Notes under the pieces: model-generated
Told to the model about the DNA's origin: nothing
Databases searched by the model: none
The model's input: only the letters and a program-made list of their open reading frames with translations
Made by a program: the position numbers and the translations under genes
Origin: Monocercomonoides exilis
Taxonomy: Eukaryota; Preaxostyla; Oxymonadida; Polymastigidae
Direction of reading: 5' to 3'
NCBI GenBank assembly: GCA_001643675.2
Contig: LSRY02000026.1
Location: forward strand, 636,501 to 700,500
Length of the DNA: 64,000 nucleotides
Shown: one piece after another, positions 1-11,660 of the stretch
Position numbering within the stretch: the stretch's first letter is position 1
Layout: each line of letters starts with the position of its first letter

Positions 1-616
1 AATAAGATGTTGTGAGTGACGATGAAAGATTTATTGTTGAAGAAGAAGAAGAAGAAGAAGAAGAAGAATTTTTGGCTGATTGAAAAAGTTGATTTTTTTG
101 TTTGTTTCGTTGATTTTTTTGCTGCTTTGGCGAAAAGGAAGAAAAAGCAGATAAATGAGAAGAAGAAGAGGAGGAAGCAAAAGCTAATGATCCATTTAAA
201 CTTCCTCCAAATTCACTCGCCAGCTCTTCCCCTGACAATCCTCAGCTTTTCTGATGTTCTTCTCTCTTCTCTCAAGTCCTTCTTCTTCTCCTTCTTCTTC
301 TTCTCTTTCTTCTCATTCTATTTTCTTCTTTTTCTGTTTCTCATCTGACTCCTCCTTCATCTTTTATTTCTTCTTCAAATTCATCAAACTCTTCCTTATC
401 TTCATCTCTTTCTATTTTCTTCTCTTTCTTCTCCACATTCATCTTCATCCTTTGAAGCATCTTTTGTGCAAGTTCATTATCTTCTTCTGCTTTCTCTTCG
501 ATTTCCTCTTCTTCTTCTTCTTCTGCTGCTGCTGCTTCTGCTTCTGCTTCTTCTTCTCCTTCTGTTTTCATTCGTGTCTCTGTTTCTTCATGTTGATTGA
601 CTTCAGAATATGGCAC
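1..616 (-). CDS. possible fragment of a low-complexity Glu/Ser-rich gene running off the left edge
   Basis: Two minus-strand open stretches could be exons of one gene leaving the window. Bases 341-616 read as a Glu/Lys/Ala-rich acidic segment. Bases 1-~245 read as a segment starting near LSGEELASEFGGSLNG, followed by Ser runs and a Gln/Asn/Lys patch. That resembles the style of the genuine Ser-rich proteins in this window. Neither stretch has an ATG in a good position, and no clear GT-AG pair was found to join them. The triplet repeats could produce open frames by chance, so this is weak. Confidence 0.2.
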
Positions 617-2423
617 TTTCTTTTCTTTTCTTCATAAATTCAATCTTTCATTCCGCATTTGGTTATCTTCCTCTTCTCTTCTCTTTCTATTTTCTTCTCT
701 TTCTTCTTTTTCTTCTTCCTTTTAACATTTTCTGTCTTTGTTCACATTTTTCCTGCAAACATTTCTTATTTCTTGTCATTTTCATTTGACATGTCTGTTT
801 TCAACTGAGTTGCGGAATTAATGTAAGGAGAGAGAAACGGCCCTGAACAGGGGAATTTGTTTTGGATGATTCTTTTTGTAAATAATTTGAAGAAGACGAA
901 GAAGTTTTGAGAAGAGAAAGATGATAAAAAAGAAGAGGAAGAAGAAGAAAATGATGATGATGATGATGGCAATGATGATTGTGGTGTGTGTGGTGTGTGT
1001 GTTTGGAGGTTTGCCCAGCCAAACAACAAACAGGAACAGCAGCGCAGATGAAAGAAGAAGGCAACCACAAATGGCTGTGTTCAAAAGGAATTGATGTGCA
1101 ACACCCGATGAGAAGCAACATGATGAAGAAGAATCAATCTTTCTTTTTTCTTCTTTTCTTTTTTCTTCTTTTCAGCAGCTCAATCACAAAAGGAAATGGC
1201 TTAAATTTTTTATGGGTCAATTTCATATTCAGTTTCTTTGGAGCTTTTCATCCACTTCCAACGAAAATGATGAAAAATATGAAGAAGAAGAAGATGATGA
1301 TGAAATGCTTTCACTGTGAAGAAAACATCTTTCATATTTGCAAATATGTTAATGAGTGAACATAAAACCATTTCTTTTCTCTTCTCTTCTCTTCCAAAAG
1401 CGATGTTGAAGAACAATGATCCAAAAAAGTTCGAAAGAATTGTTTCGGCTGCATCTGCTGCTTTCCTTCGCATTCACAATCATCAATGCTGTCTGTTGTT
1501 CTCTCTAAAATAGTATTCCAATTATAAAAAAATAGCCTTCAACCTAGTTATGTCACTCTGTGTGCAATTACTCCTTTTCTCTTTCTCAAAAAACGAAATC
1601 TCCCAGCAAATAGAAATCCATCAGGTTTTTTCTCTTATTACTTTTATTGCCCTATCAATGAAAAAAACTTCAATAAAACAAACAAATACATTTTTCATGA
1701 AAAGATTAGAATAAAACAGAGTTTGCCTCATACCAATCGCAATTTCATTCATTCCCTGCAACCCCTTTGCCTCAACAAAAAATATGTCCTTTATCACCCA
1801 TTCCACATTTTGGCCTTTTTCCCTTTAACATAAATTCCATCTCTTTCTGCAAGAAAAACACATCAAAAGCCCAATCCAAATGCTCATATAACCTTGTTCC
1901 ATACATCCCATCCCTTTTGCCAAAAGTGTCCATTTCAGCCAATCTTGGCAAAAATAATCATTTCTTTCAAAACATCAAAAATCTCTTCAAATAAAAATAT
2001 CACAAATAATCCACCAAAAGACATACATTAATATGTGGTGCAGAATCGCAAAACTTCCATCGCTCATATCTGTTCCATTCATCTGTTTTCATCAATCTTC
2101 ACATCATTCATTTCTTTCCCAATTGCTTTTTCTCATGAAAACACATCCAACAAAATTATATGCTCTAAATCATATGTTGTTCCATCTCAGAGGCATATAT
2201 CGCTGGACGGAGAGTGACGGCTGAAATATCAGAACATCAACAAGAATGGATGAATCATTCTCTATTATTCATTGGATCAAGAAATTGAAAATGAAAAACA
2301 ACAAATGAAAATACATATTTCAATATAATAATACAATATTCAACAAAAGATAAATGTTTTTTATTATTGGAGTGCCCATATTTGTCTGCAATAGAAAAAA
2401 GAAAAGAAAGCAGTTGGACAGGC
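1..2423. other. 5' flank of left gene copy, no firm gene
   Basis: No convincing gene is visible apart from the weak minus-strand candidate at 1-616. From about 876 onward this stretch is the reverse complement of 62.5-64.0 kb, so it is the duplicated 5' flank of the beta-helix gene. It is rich in TTC/GAA- and GAT-type triplet repeats, which create many low-complexity reading frames on both strands. Frames that look open here are not preserved in the other arm (compare 1,390-1,470 with 63,430-63,530), which argues against coding. A near-identical stretch around 2,207-2,240 recurs at about 62,667-62,700. The last ~120 bases before the gene differ between arms. Confidence 0.6.
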
Positions 2424-5400
2424 ATGGTATTGGTGCTGTCGGGAATATTTTATTTTGTGTGGACAATTTGTGTTGAATGCGTGTGCAATGATGCTACAAG
2501 AGATGGAACAAGACTTACCGAAAATTCATTGAATGGAAGAGAATTGGATTATCCTGAAGGCACATGGCGAGAGACGATTCAAAATAGCAAATATAGAGAT
2601 GATAATTTATTTGATACATATATTGATGGAAAAAAATGTGGAGTGAGAGAAACCTGGAAAGAGGAGAGAATGATGAAGAAATTCACAAAACAATGGAATG
2701 AAGGAAGAAGAAGGATCGAGAAAGTTCAAAAATCCGGTTTTTGTGACGAGTGGAAAATATGGGGAAAGGAGGGTGTGTGTGGTGGGAGTGGGGTTGAGGG
2801 ATGTCTTATTCTGGTCAATTCATCAATGAAACTGAATTTGTTGGGGTTGAGGGAAATGGGTGGGGAGGGTGTGCTCAGGGCATCGGATGAAAGTTTTGTT
2901 GAGTTGAGTGGATGTGTGATTGGAGTTGAGAGAGAGATGCCCCCCTTTGATTTTTGTGGGAGCTGTGGATTATTCACCAACATTTCACTCAGATCGCCTT
3001 CAACTTTGACTGAACAGATATTTCCTTCTTTATTTTCATCAAAAACGTTGGAAGGGAAATTTTCAAAAAATGACATTGTTTCTATTTGTTCTTCCCATTT
3101 TTCATCTTTTTGTGTCTCGTCAGCCCCATTCCTCTCATCACCTTCCATTCCTCTTATTTCACTCTCACAACTGACATTTTTCAATATTTCAACAGCAAAT
3201 GAGGCATGCTCACCTCCAACAACAATATTTTCCCAAACCTCATGTTTGATGAACAGCTGCTCATTCTCATCAGTTTGCGATGCATATGATGGCGGGATTA
3301 TTCCTTCCCTCAACAATCCCTTGGCTTCCTTATCTGCTTCAAACACCTCATTCATTGGGTGTTATCGGACAAGAAATGTTGCATGTGAAGGATCTGCAGA
3401 CAATAAGCTAACACCAGGGAGACAGAATACAACATTCAATGGAACAAACACTTTTGTTTGGTGTGAGTGGAACGGATCGAAGACTACAGGAACAGAGGGT
3501 TCATATGTTGATGGAGTGTCAAGTGGCGGGGCTATCTGCATGTACAGCCAGTCATCGGCATCGGTGCGTATTTCATATTGCATGTTCAATGAGTGTACTG
3601 CACACAGTTGCGGAGGGGGAATAATGTGCGCATTTATAAAAGAAGTTAAAATCGAGAATAATTCAATTAACGATTGTACCGCACTATATCAATATGGGGG
3701 TGGGGTATTCTTATATTCGATTTCAACGTGTGTTGTGATTAGTGGATGTAAATTCCAGAATTGCAAAGCAAATAGCTATGGAGGAGGGTTAAATCTATAC
3801 AGTTTTGATGTTTTAGGAACAGATTGCATTGGATCAGAGAATTGGAATGGGGAGAATGCATGCATGTTTGACTGTAATTTCACTTTTTGCTCAGTTACTA
3901 ACACAGTTGGCGGAGGCATGCATTGCTATGGTGTGCCAGCTGCATTCAAAATGAGGAGCATTCAGTTTTTTTCATGTTCTGCCCGACAAGACGGTGGAGG
4001 ATTGCTTCTGGAAACTGACAAACAAACAATTCCAGAGGATGGCATTTATTGCATTTTTCTTTTCTTCCACGAATGTTATTGCAGAAGCACATCTTCTCCA
4101 AATGGGGATGATGTGTGTTATATGGACTACTATAGTGCACACTTAAATTCAAATCCGTTTTTGGATTGTTTAACTACAAATACAAACGACAGAAGAGTGT
4201 GTTACAAATATAACTATTTTTATTCAGGGAGTTGGGAATTTCAGCACACAGAAAAGAAGGATTGGCTGAAGGACAAGACGATTTATGTTTCGGTGAATGG
4301 AAATGATGCATCTCCACTTTGTGGGGCAAATACCACATATCCTTGTCTGACAATGAAGAAGGGATATGAGATGTGTGAAATACAAATTAGCTTGACAATC
4401 ACTCTGCTGGAAGGGAATCATCAAAGAGAGGCAACAACGATTGAGATTGGGACAAAGAAGATTTCAGTCATTGGGAAAGGAAGGGAAACAAGTTCGATTG
4501 AAATGAAATCCCTTTCATCAACTGGATCGCTGTTCAGTGTTTCAACAGGTCATCTTGGTTTGTTGCACATGAAAGTTGACTGTAACTCAATAGCAGATTC
4601 TTCTTCTCCGAATGTGGCTGTGGTATCTGATGGAGGTGGGTCACTTTCATTGGAGGATGTTGTGATCACAACGAGTAATGTTGGAGAATATGTGATATCA
4701 TCATCAGTGTTTGTGGTGGCGCTGTCACAGCTGTCGATGGTTGGTGTGGAGATCAAAGATATGAATGTCTCAGAATCATTGTTCTCAGAATCTGTTTTAT
4801 CTTTTTCTTCTTCATCCTCCTCATCTGCCCTGTTTTTGACAGCCACTGCTTCTGGAGAGAGCATTCTGGCGAACTTGACTGTGAAGAATGTGAAGTTGAC
4901 AGAAGGAGATGGAGTGGTTGTGGGAAAGAGTGTTGCAGAAGGGGAGACATTTGTTGTTCAGAATGTGACAATTGAGGATTGTGAGTGTGAGAATGGCAGT
5001 GGTGGAGGGATCAAGATTGAGTTGGAAACAGATACGAGCAAGCTTCAGGTTGAAGCAACAACAACAATGAATAGATGCACAAGTGGGAAATATGGAGGAG
5101 GGATGATGTTGAATCTGGCTGACAACTCGATTGACTTCTCGATTGTGTCAGTTGACTTCTCAGGGTGTTCTGCTTCATTGGGTGGGAATTATGTGTTTGT
5201 GAATGGGAGCAATTCAGCGAGCTGGGGAATAAGCTCCTCAACGCTGAATGTCCAACATGACAGTTCAAAATACAATGAGCTGGTGGGATATGATCGGAGT
5301 GACACAACAATGGGGCTATTCCCACTGAATGTGTATTTGGATTCATATCCAGATGCAGCGCATGTGGGGAAGGGGAAGGATGGGCTGGGTGGATTCGACT

Positions 5401-8400
5401 CGTGGTTCTGTGGGTTTGACTATTATCCGTGTGCCACCATCACCCACGCTGCACAGGTGCGATATCCAGGCAAAAACAAGAAGATCGAATTGGATCCAGG
5501 ATTTGAGCTTGCTGAAGAGGTTGGAATGACAGACTCCTTTGAATGGGAGATTTCATGTGCCACAAAAGGGATGGAAGTTGGGGTGAAAGCGCCAGAGAAT
5601 TTTGAGTCATCTTGTCTGATTGAGGTTCAGAGCAAATGTTCAATAAGAAACATCAAATTCTGTATTCCATCTGTTCTGACTGGTGCATCATCATCATCTC
5701 TGATTTCATCCAACTCCACACTCCTCACACTCACTGACTGTTCTGTTGTCTGTCCCTCTGAGAATTCCATTGGATATTGTTTTGTGAATGTGGTTGGGGG
5801 AAAAGTGAAAGTGGAGGGATTGGTGATCACAGAGACATTGAGATTTGGAGAGCATTCAGTGATTGAGTTTGGTGAAGGGGTGGAATCAGTTGTGTTTTGC
5901 GGATGTGAGGTGAACAACATTGAGAAGAGAAATGGAGATGGAGGATGGGTGAGTGGAGTGGTTGGGGCAGAGAGAGATGAGGGGAAGAATGGGATAATTG
6001 TGATTGAGTCGTGTGTTGTGAAGGGGTGCAGGTGTGTTTGTGGAAGAGGAGGAGGGATGAGTGTTGTTGTGAATGGGAGTTGTGTGATTGATGGGTGTGA
6101 GGCGAAGGGTTCAGGGGAGAGTTCAGGTGGGAGAAGTGAAGGGAGAGGGGGGGGATGATGATTGTGATGGAGAGCAGGGATGGCTCAATGAAAATGGAAT
6201 CGGGAAGAGAGGGTTTGTTTGTGTTTGGGGAGAATAACAAAGCTCAATATGGGAAGGATGTGTTTGTTGAATGTGGTGGAGGAGTGTTGTTGGAGTGGAA
6301 AGTGAATGGAAGTTCATTATCATTTTTTGACTCAAGTGTGATTCCAACAGATGTTGTGAAGTTGTGTGGGAGTGAGGATGGGAGAGGAGGGGAAGTGATT
6401 CCGCTGTTTGTGTATTTGTGTTCAATCGGGACAAAGCTGAGAGTTGATGGGAGAGGAGAGAGGGCGCTGGATCAGAGCCATTGTGGGTTTGAGGAGTTTG
6501 GGTGTTTGACGATTGATTATTGTGTTGGGAAGAGAGCGAGCATCAATGTTCATGAAATCGAAGTTGCATCAGAATCATGGATAAAGAATGAGATGAAAGT
6601 GGTTTCATTTGATTTGAGTGTTTCAGGGAAAGAAGAGGGGATGAGGGTGGTTGTGAGAGATGAAGGATCGATTAATCAAAATAACCTTATTGAGTGCGCA
6701 AAATCATTTGAGATGAGATATTTGTCATTTGTGCTGAATGAAGAAATGAATGGGAGGAGAAGTGGATTTATCCACTCCTCCTCATCATCATCAACCATCA
6801 CAATCACGAGCTGTTCAGTCTCATTTGTCAATGATGAAGTGATTGGATACAATGTGATATGTGTTGAGGGAGGAGGGCTGATTGTGAATGGATTTGTGAT
6901 GGAAGGGGGAGTGAGAATGAGTGGGAAATCGCCAATTGTTGTTTCGAATGGAGTTGAATTGGAGATGAATAGCAGCCGAATGAGTGGAGTGGAAGTTGTT
7001 GGTGGGAGTGGAGGAGGAGGATGTTTGAATGTGGAGATGGGTGTGAATGGGATTGTGAATATTGAGGGATGCAATTTGTCATCAGTGTGTTCAGGGAGGA
7101 GTGGGATGAAAGGGGGAGGGATGAAGATATCAGTGGGGAAGGGAGGGAGGTTGGAAATGAAAGGAGTGAAATATTCAGGATGTGAAGTGCCAAGAGAGGA
7201 TGTTGAGGAAGGAGGGAGAGGAATGGGAGGAGGGATGTTTGTGAAGCTGGCGGATGAGATGGGAACATATGTGATGGAAGGGATGGAACTTGAGGGATGT
7301 GATGGATGGAAAGGGAAGAATGTGTTTGTATCAGGATGGGATCTGAGTGAGATTGTGAATGAGGAGCACCTGAAATGGGAGATAAAGGAAGAGGAGTTGG
7401 GATCATTGGATGAGTTGTGTGGATGGGAGAGGAAGACGACAGGAGAGGAGGGATATGTGATTCCACTGGTTGTGTATTTGTGGAGGAATAGGAGTGGGGA
7501 TGGGTTTGTTTCAGTTGAGAAAGGAGGAGACTTCAGTGGGTGTGGGTATTCCGAGGCACCATGCTCATCGATTGACCACCTGATGTCACTTCGATATCCA
7601 ACACTTGGAGAAGGGGAAACACATATTTCCATTGTGGGATCAGGGTTGCTGAGTCATTCCATTTCATTTTCTTCTTCATTTTCATCTTCAATTTCTTCAT
7701 CAATATCAGAGTCACAAAAAGTTGTGATTGAAGGGACAAAGAAAGGGACAGGAGTGACGATCAGTGATGAAGATGAGAATGATTTGTCTGATGGTTCAAT
7801 GATATCCTCGAATGTGAGTCTGTCATTTGTGAATGTGTCGTTCACCAAGCCAGCCATCACCACCCATCATTCAGTGTTGATTGAATCCTCTGGAGCAAAC
7901 ACATTATTGTCAGTGTCAGATTGTTCATTTGGGCCAGGGAGGGGGGTGGCAGAGAGTTTTGGATATTGTGTGATGAGGGTGAATAGGGGGAGTGTTGTGA
8001 TTGAGAGGTGTTCGTTGAGTTTGATTTCAGAGTTGAAAGGGTTGATTGCCTTCAGGCCAAGTGCAGGTGAGGTGACACTTCAGAATGTGAACATTTCATT
8101 TGCTGGTGTGATAGAAAGGAGCCTGATTTCGATGATGGAAGAGGATAACCAGATGAATGGAGAAAAGAAGGTATTTTCAAATGGGAACAGACCAGTTCTG
8201 AGGGTTGTTGGATGTTCATTTGCGAACATCACAAAAGAAGGGATTGGAGCAAGTGTTGTTGATGTGTGATCATTTGAGGATGGGGTGGAGTGTGTGGTGG
8301 ATGAGTGTTCGATGTCGAGTTGCAAGAGTGGTTTGAGTGATGAAGGAGGGGGGATGAGAGTGGTGCTGAAGAGTGGGGAGTCGGTGTTGAAAGTGAATGG

Positions 8401-11400
8401 GAGCTCGTTTTCGATGTGCAAGTGCTCGAGTGAGACAGGGTGTGGAGGAGGGCTGTTCATTGATGGGTCTGACCCACATGCGAATTATGGGAATGAGAGT
8501 CAGATTCCGCCTCTGAATTTCAAGATTGTGAATATCCTGTTTGTGATGAATGAGGCACATGTGGGGAAAGACGTGTTTGTCAGATGCCACTCGATTGAGC
8601 ACCAGATCAACGAAACACTGTTTGCACTGAACTACAACCAGGAGTCACTGAACTCGAACAACTCGATCTGTGGGAGGGATGTTGAGAGTGAGACGGATGT
8701 TGATCTGATTCTGCTGATCACATTCTATTATTCGGCACAGGTGTTTGTGAGTGGGAGAGGGAGTGATGGGAGGGGATGTGGGGCACAGAGCATTCCGTGT
8801 GCGAGCATCGACTGTGGGGTTGAGCACATCGAGGAAGGGGTGATGAATGGGATTCTGATTTATGGGGAAGGGTTTGTGAGGAAGGAGTGTGTGATTGGAG
8901 ATCTGGTTGTGAACTCATTGAAAAAGGCACAGGGGATTGTTCGGTTGAACTGCAAGATTGAGAAATCAGGTGAGAAGGATTGTGTGATGGAGTTTGTGAA
9001 TGAATGTTCAGTGGAGAGGTGCTCATTCCAGTTTGAAAATGGATTTGAATCAACTCACAATTGTCTCATGAAAGTGAAGAATGGAATGACAAAAATACAA
9101 GAATGTGAATTCTTTTCTTCTTCCCCAACAACAACAGTTGAGTTCATGAAGCTGAACAGTTCAATTGTGAGTGTGGAAAGTGGAGAGCTGAAGATATCAG
9201 AAACAACATTCAGGGATATTCATTCAACAAGATCAATTCTTTCATTTTGTGAAGAATCAGATGTGACAATTGATGAAACAGGAATATCGAATATAGAATG
9301 TGAGGGAGATGTTGTGAGTGTTGGAGGGAAAGCGAAGGTGGAAATGAAAGAGATGGGAGTTGAGAATGTGACTCTGATGTCAAAGGGGTGTGTGATTGGG
9401 ATAGATAATGCAGAGCAAGATGTGAGTGTGCTGAACAGCTCATTTGGAAAGTGTGTGAATTCGGTTGATAAGGGAAGCATGATACAGATAAGAAAATCCA
9501 AGAATGTGAGGATTGAGGCATGTGTGTTTGATGGAGAAAAAGAAATCGAGGTTATCAATGAAGAAAACAAGATAAAAGAGGGATTATGCAAATGGAATGG
9601 ATCATTGGTTGATGTTGAGAAGAGCAGAGTGGAGATGAGGGAAATAACGATTATGAAGAGCAAGGGAGGTGGGTTGTGGGTGAGTGGAGGGAGTATGAAG
9701 ATTGAAAATGGAAAGTTTGAGAACAACAACCCATCGATTGAGGGATATCCATCAGCCAGAAGGAATGCGATTTGTGAAGGGAATGGAGAATTGGATGCTG
9801 TGAGTGTGAAAGGGGGAGATGGAATGTTGCCAAATACATCATTGTGGATATTAGATGAGGGATGCGAATTGGGAGGGATAGCAGCTGAAAGAGGATCATC
9901 ATTTTTCATCCCCATTTTGGAAGAGGTGAAGAATATTTCTCAGCCAAATGGAAATGTGGAGTTGATGATTCATGGGAAGCTGCTTCTTCCATGTGATTTG
10001 TCAGTGAAGATGAGCATGAAAAATGGGGAAGAGGAGGAGATAGTGAGAAAGGAAATTGAAGAAGAAGGGTTTGTGTCAGAGAATGAGATTCACACGTTTG
10101 TTTCATGTTCAGAACTGGAGAAAGTGAGAGAAGAGACAGAAGTGAGTGTGTGGATTGTGTTTGGGAAAGGAGATTCGCCTTCATCAACAGAGCGGTTTAT
10201 TGTGAAGAACAGGAGTGAAAGCGTTGGAAAAGGAGATGAAAGGATTGTTGAAGGAGGGAAAGAAGGGAAATCATCATGGGCTGTTTTTTGTCTGATATTT
10301 GTTGTTTTGTTTTTGATCGTTCTGATTGTATCTGTTATTGTTACAATTCGTTGGAGAAAGGCAAAGAATGAAGCAAAAGACTTGAGAGAGATTGTGAATG
10401 ACACAGTTAGGAAGGATCCGAAGGCATTTGAGATGGTGACGATGGAGATGTCTCCTGAGGAGCAGTGGAGGAGGGCTGAGAGAAAGGCAGAGAAGAAGAA
10501 CGAAGAGAGGATAAAGAAGAGGGTGTATGAGAAAAGCTTGGGACACTCAGAGTCGTCAGAGCATTTGCTGAGTGAATGTGGCTCAACAGAATATATCTTG
10601 GGGAAAGACTCAGACAAGATTCCTCAATGGATGCTGGAGAAGGTTGAAGAAGAAGAGATTCGAAAGAGAACACCATCACCATCCATTTCATCTACTTCAT
10701 CCACAGACACATCAGATTCAGATTCAACATTTGTTCGATCGGAGAGTCTGTGTCCAACCACCTCTTCGATGTCGAATCTGGTGGATGCAATGGCCTGCTC
10801 ATCTCCTCATGAGAAATTGATTGTGGATCTGAGGGATTCACTGTTCATGTTGTTGCATGGGCTGAACAAGACAAAGGAGATGGCAATTGGCACTCTTCAG
10901 GAGAGGGAGCAGACAGCTGCACAGATCCTGTTCTGGGTGGCTAATCTGGCACTCCATTCGTTTGATGAAATGGAAAATGGATTATCTTCTCTTTCCACTC
11001 TGAGTCCTCACATTGTGTTGTTTTCAGAACACATGGTGATCTGCATCGTCATGCATTCTGATTTATTGTCAGATGACTCTGATTCATCATCCATCTCATC
11101 ATCGACTGTTGTGACATCTGCCAGTGATGATAGTGACTCCCTTCCTTCATCAGCATTTGAGGATGATGAATACAACAGAAAAAGAGTGTTTGAGGTGGAA
11201 GGCGCCAGAGCTGCTGATGAACAAGAAGATGGGAGCAACAAAAGAATCAGTTGTGTTTTCGATTGGGATGATGCTGTGGGAGTGTCTGACACTGGATATC
11301 CCGTTTGGAGAGTATCCAGCAGAGGTGGCGGGAGATAAGATCTTGAATGGGGAGAGGCCAGACGTGACAGCTCTTGTTGAAGAAAGTGGGTTTGGAGAGC

Positions 11401-11530
11401 TTGTGGAGAGCTGCTGGAAATCGCAACGCTCGATTCGCATTTCTTTGGATGATCTGAAAAGAGAACTGTTTCAGCACTTTCCAGCTGGAACAATGATTCT
11501 GACGATGTCAGATGCGATTGAGGATGAGGA
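876..11530 (+). repeat. left arm of a ~10.6-kb inverted duplication
   Basis: The reverse complement of about 53,390-64,000 matches this stretch along its length: the noncoding flank, signal peptide, whole ectodomain, membrane helix and most of the cytoplasmic tail. Base 876 lines up with the last base of the window, so the right arm continues beyond it. Similarity drops after the GDK motif near 11,338, and the 3' flanks are unrelated. Differences are scattered substitutions plus small in-frame length changes in Gly and Ser runs, which shows that these are two real diverged copies and not one locus assembled twice. Confidence 0.9.
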
Positions 11531-11660
11531 TGGCACAGAAGAGGAAAAGAGCAAAACAGAAGATGAAGCACGGTTAATATCTGGATCACAAGAGAAACTT
11601 TCAGTGAATCCACCAAAAGAGAGAGGAAAACAAGAAATATTGATGAGAAAGAAATGGTGA
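2424..11660 (+). pseudogene. broken copy of giant beta-helix / kinase-like surface protein
   Basis: This copy is homologous along almost its whole length to the intact gene at 53,277-62,486. The start chosen is the ATG at 2424, which opens a clean signal peptide (MVLVLSGIFYFVWTICVECV); the open frame extends further upstream but only through non-ATG codons. There are three lesions. A run of eight G at 6147-6154 stands where the intact copy has nine bases (GGTGGAGGA), a -1 shift. TGA at 8267-8269 replaces the GGA of the other copy. A net +4 indel lies at about 11,170-11,192, just before the RWKAPEL motif. The kinase-like end continues in another frame to 11,660. Its last ~100 codons differ strongly from the intact copy. 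The gene is probably non-functional unless the homopolymer lesions are sequencing errors; the TGA is a substitution and harder to dismiss. Confidence 0.88.

Noticed and set aside
801-1121. Small secreted-like His/Phe-rich protein on the minus strand (and its match at 63,760-64,000)
   Set aside because: Built of CAT/TTC triplet repeats; the frames are not kept between the two arms.
2354-2480. ATG at 2354 as the start of the left receptor gene
   Set aside because: It is out of frame with the gene and stops after ~40 codons; the in-frame ATG at 2424 starts a signal peptide.
8267-8269. TGA in the left copy as a reassigned sense codon
   Set aside because: TGA ends several intact genes here (PHAF1, SND3-like, UBR, Ser-rich), and the other copy has GGA at this position, so a nonsense change is simpler.
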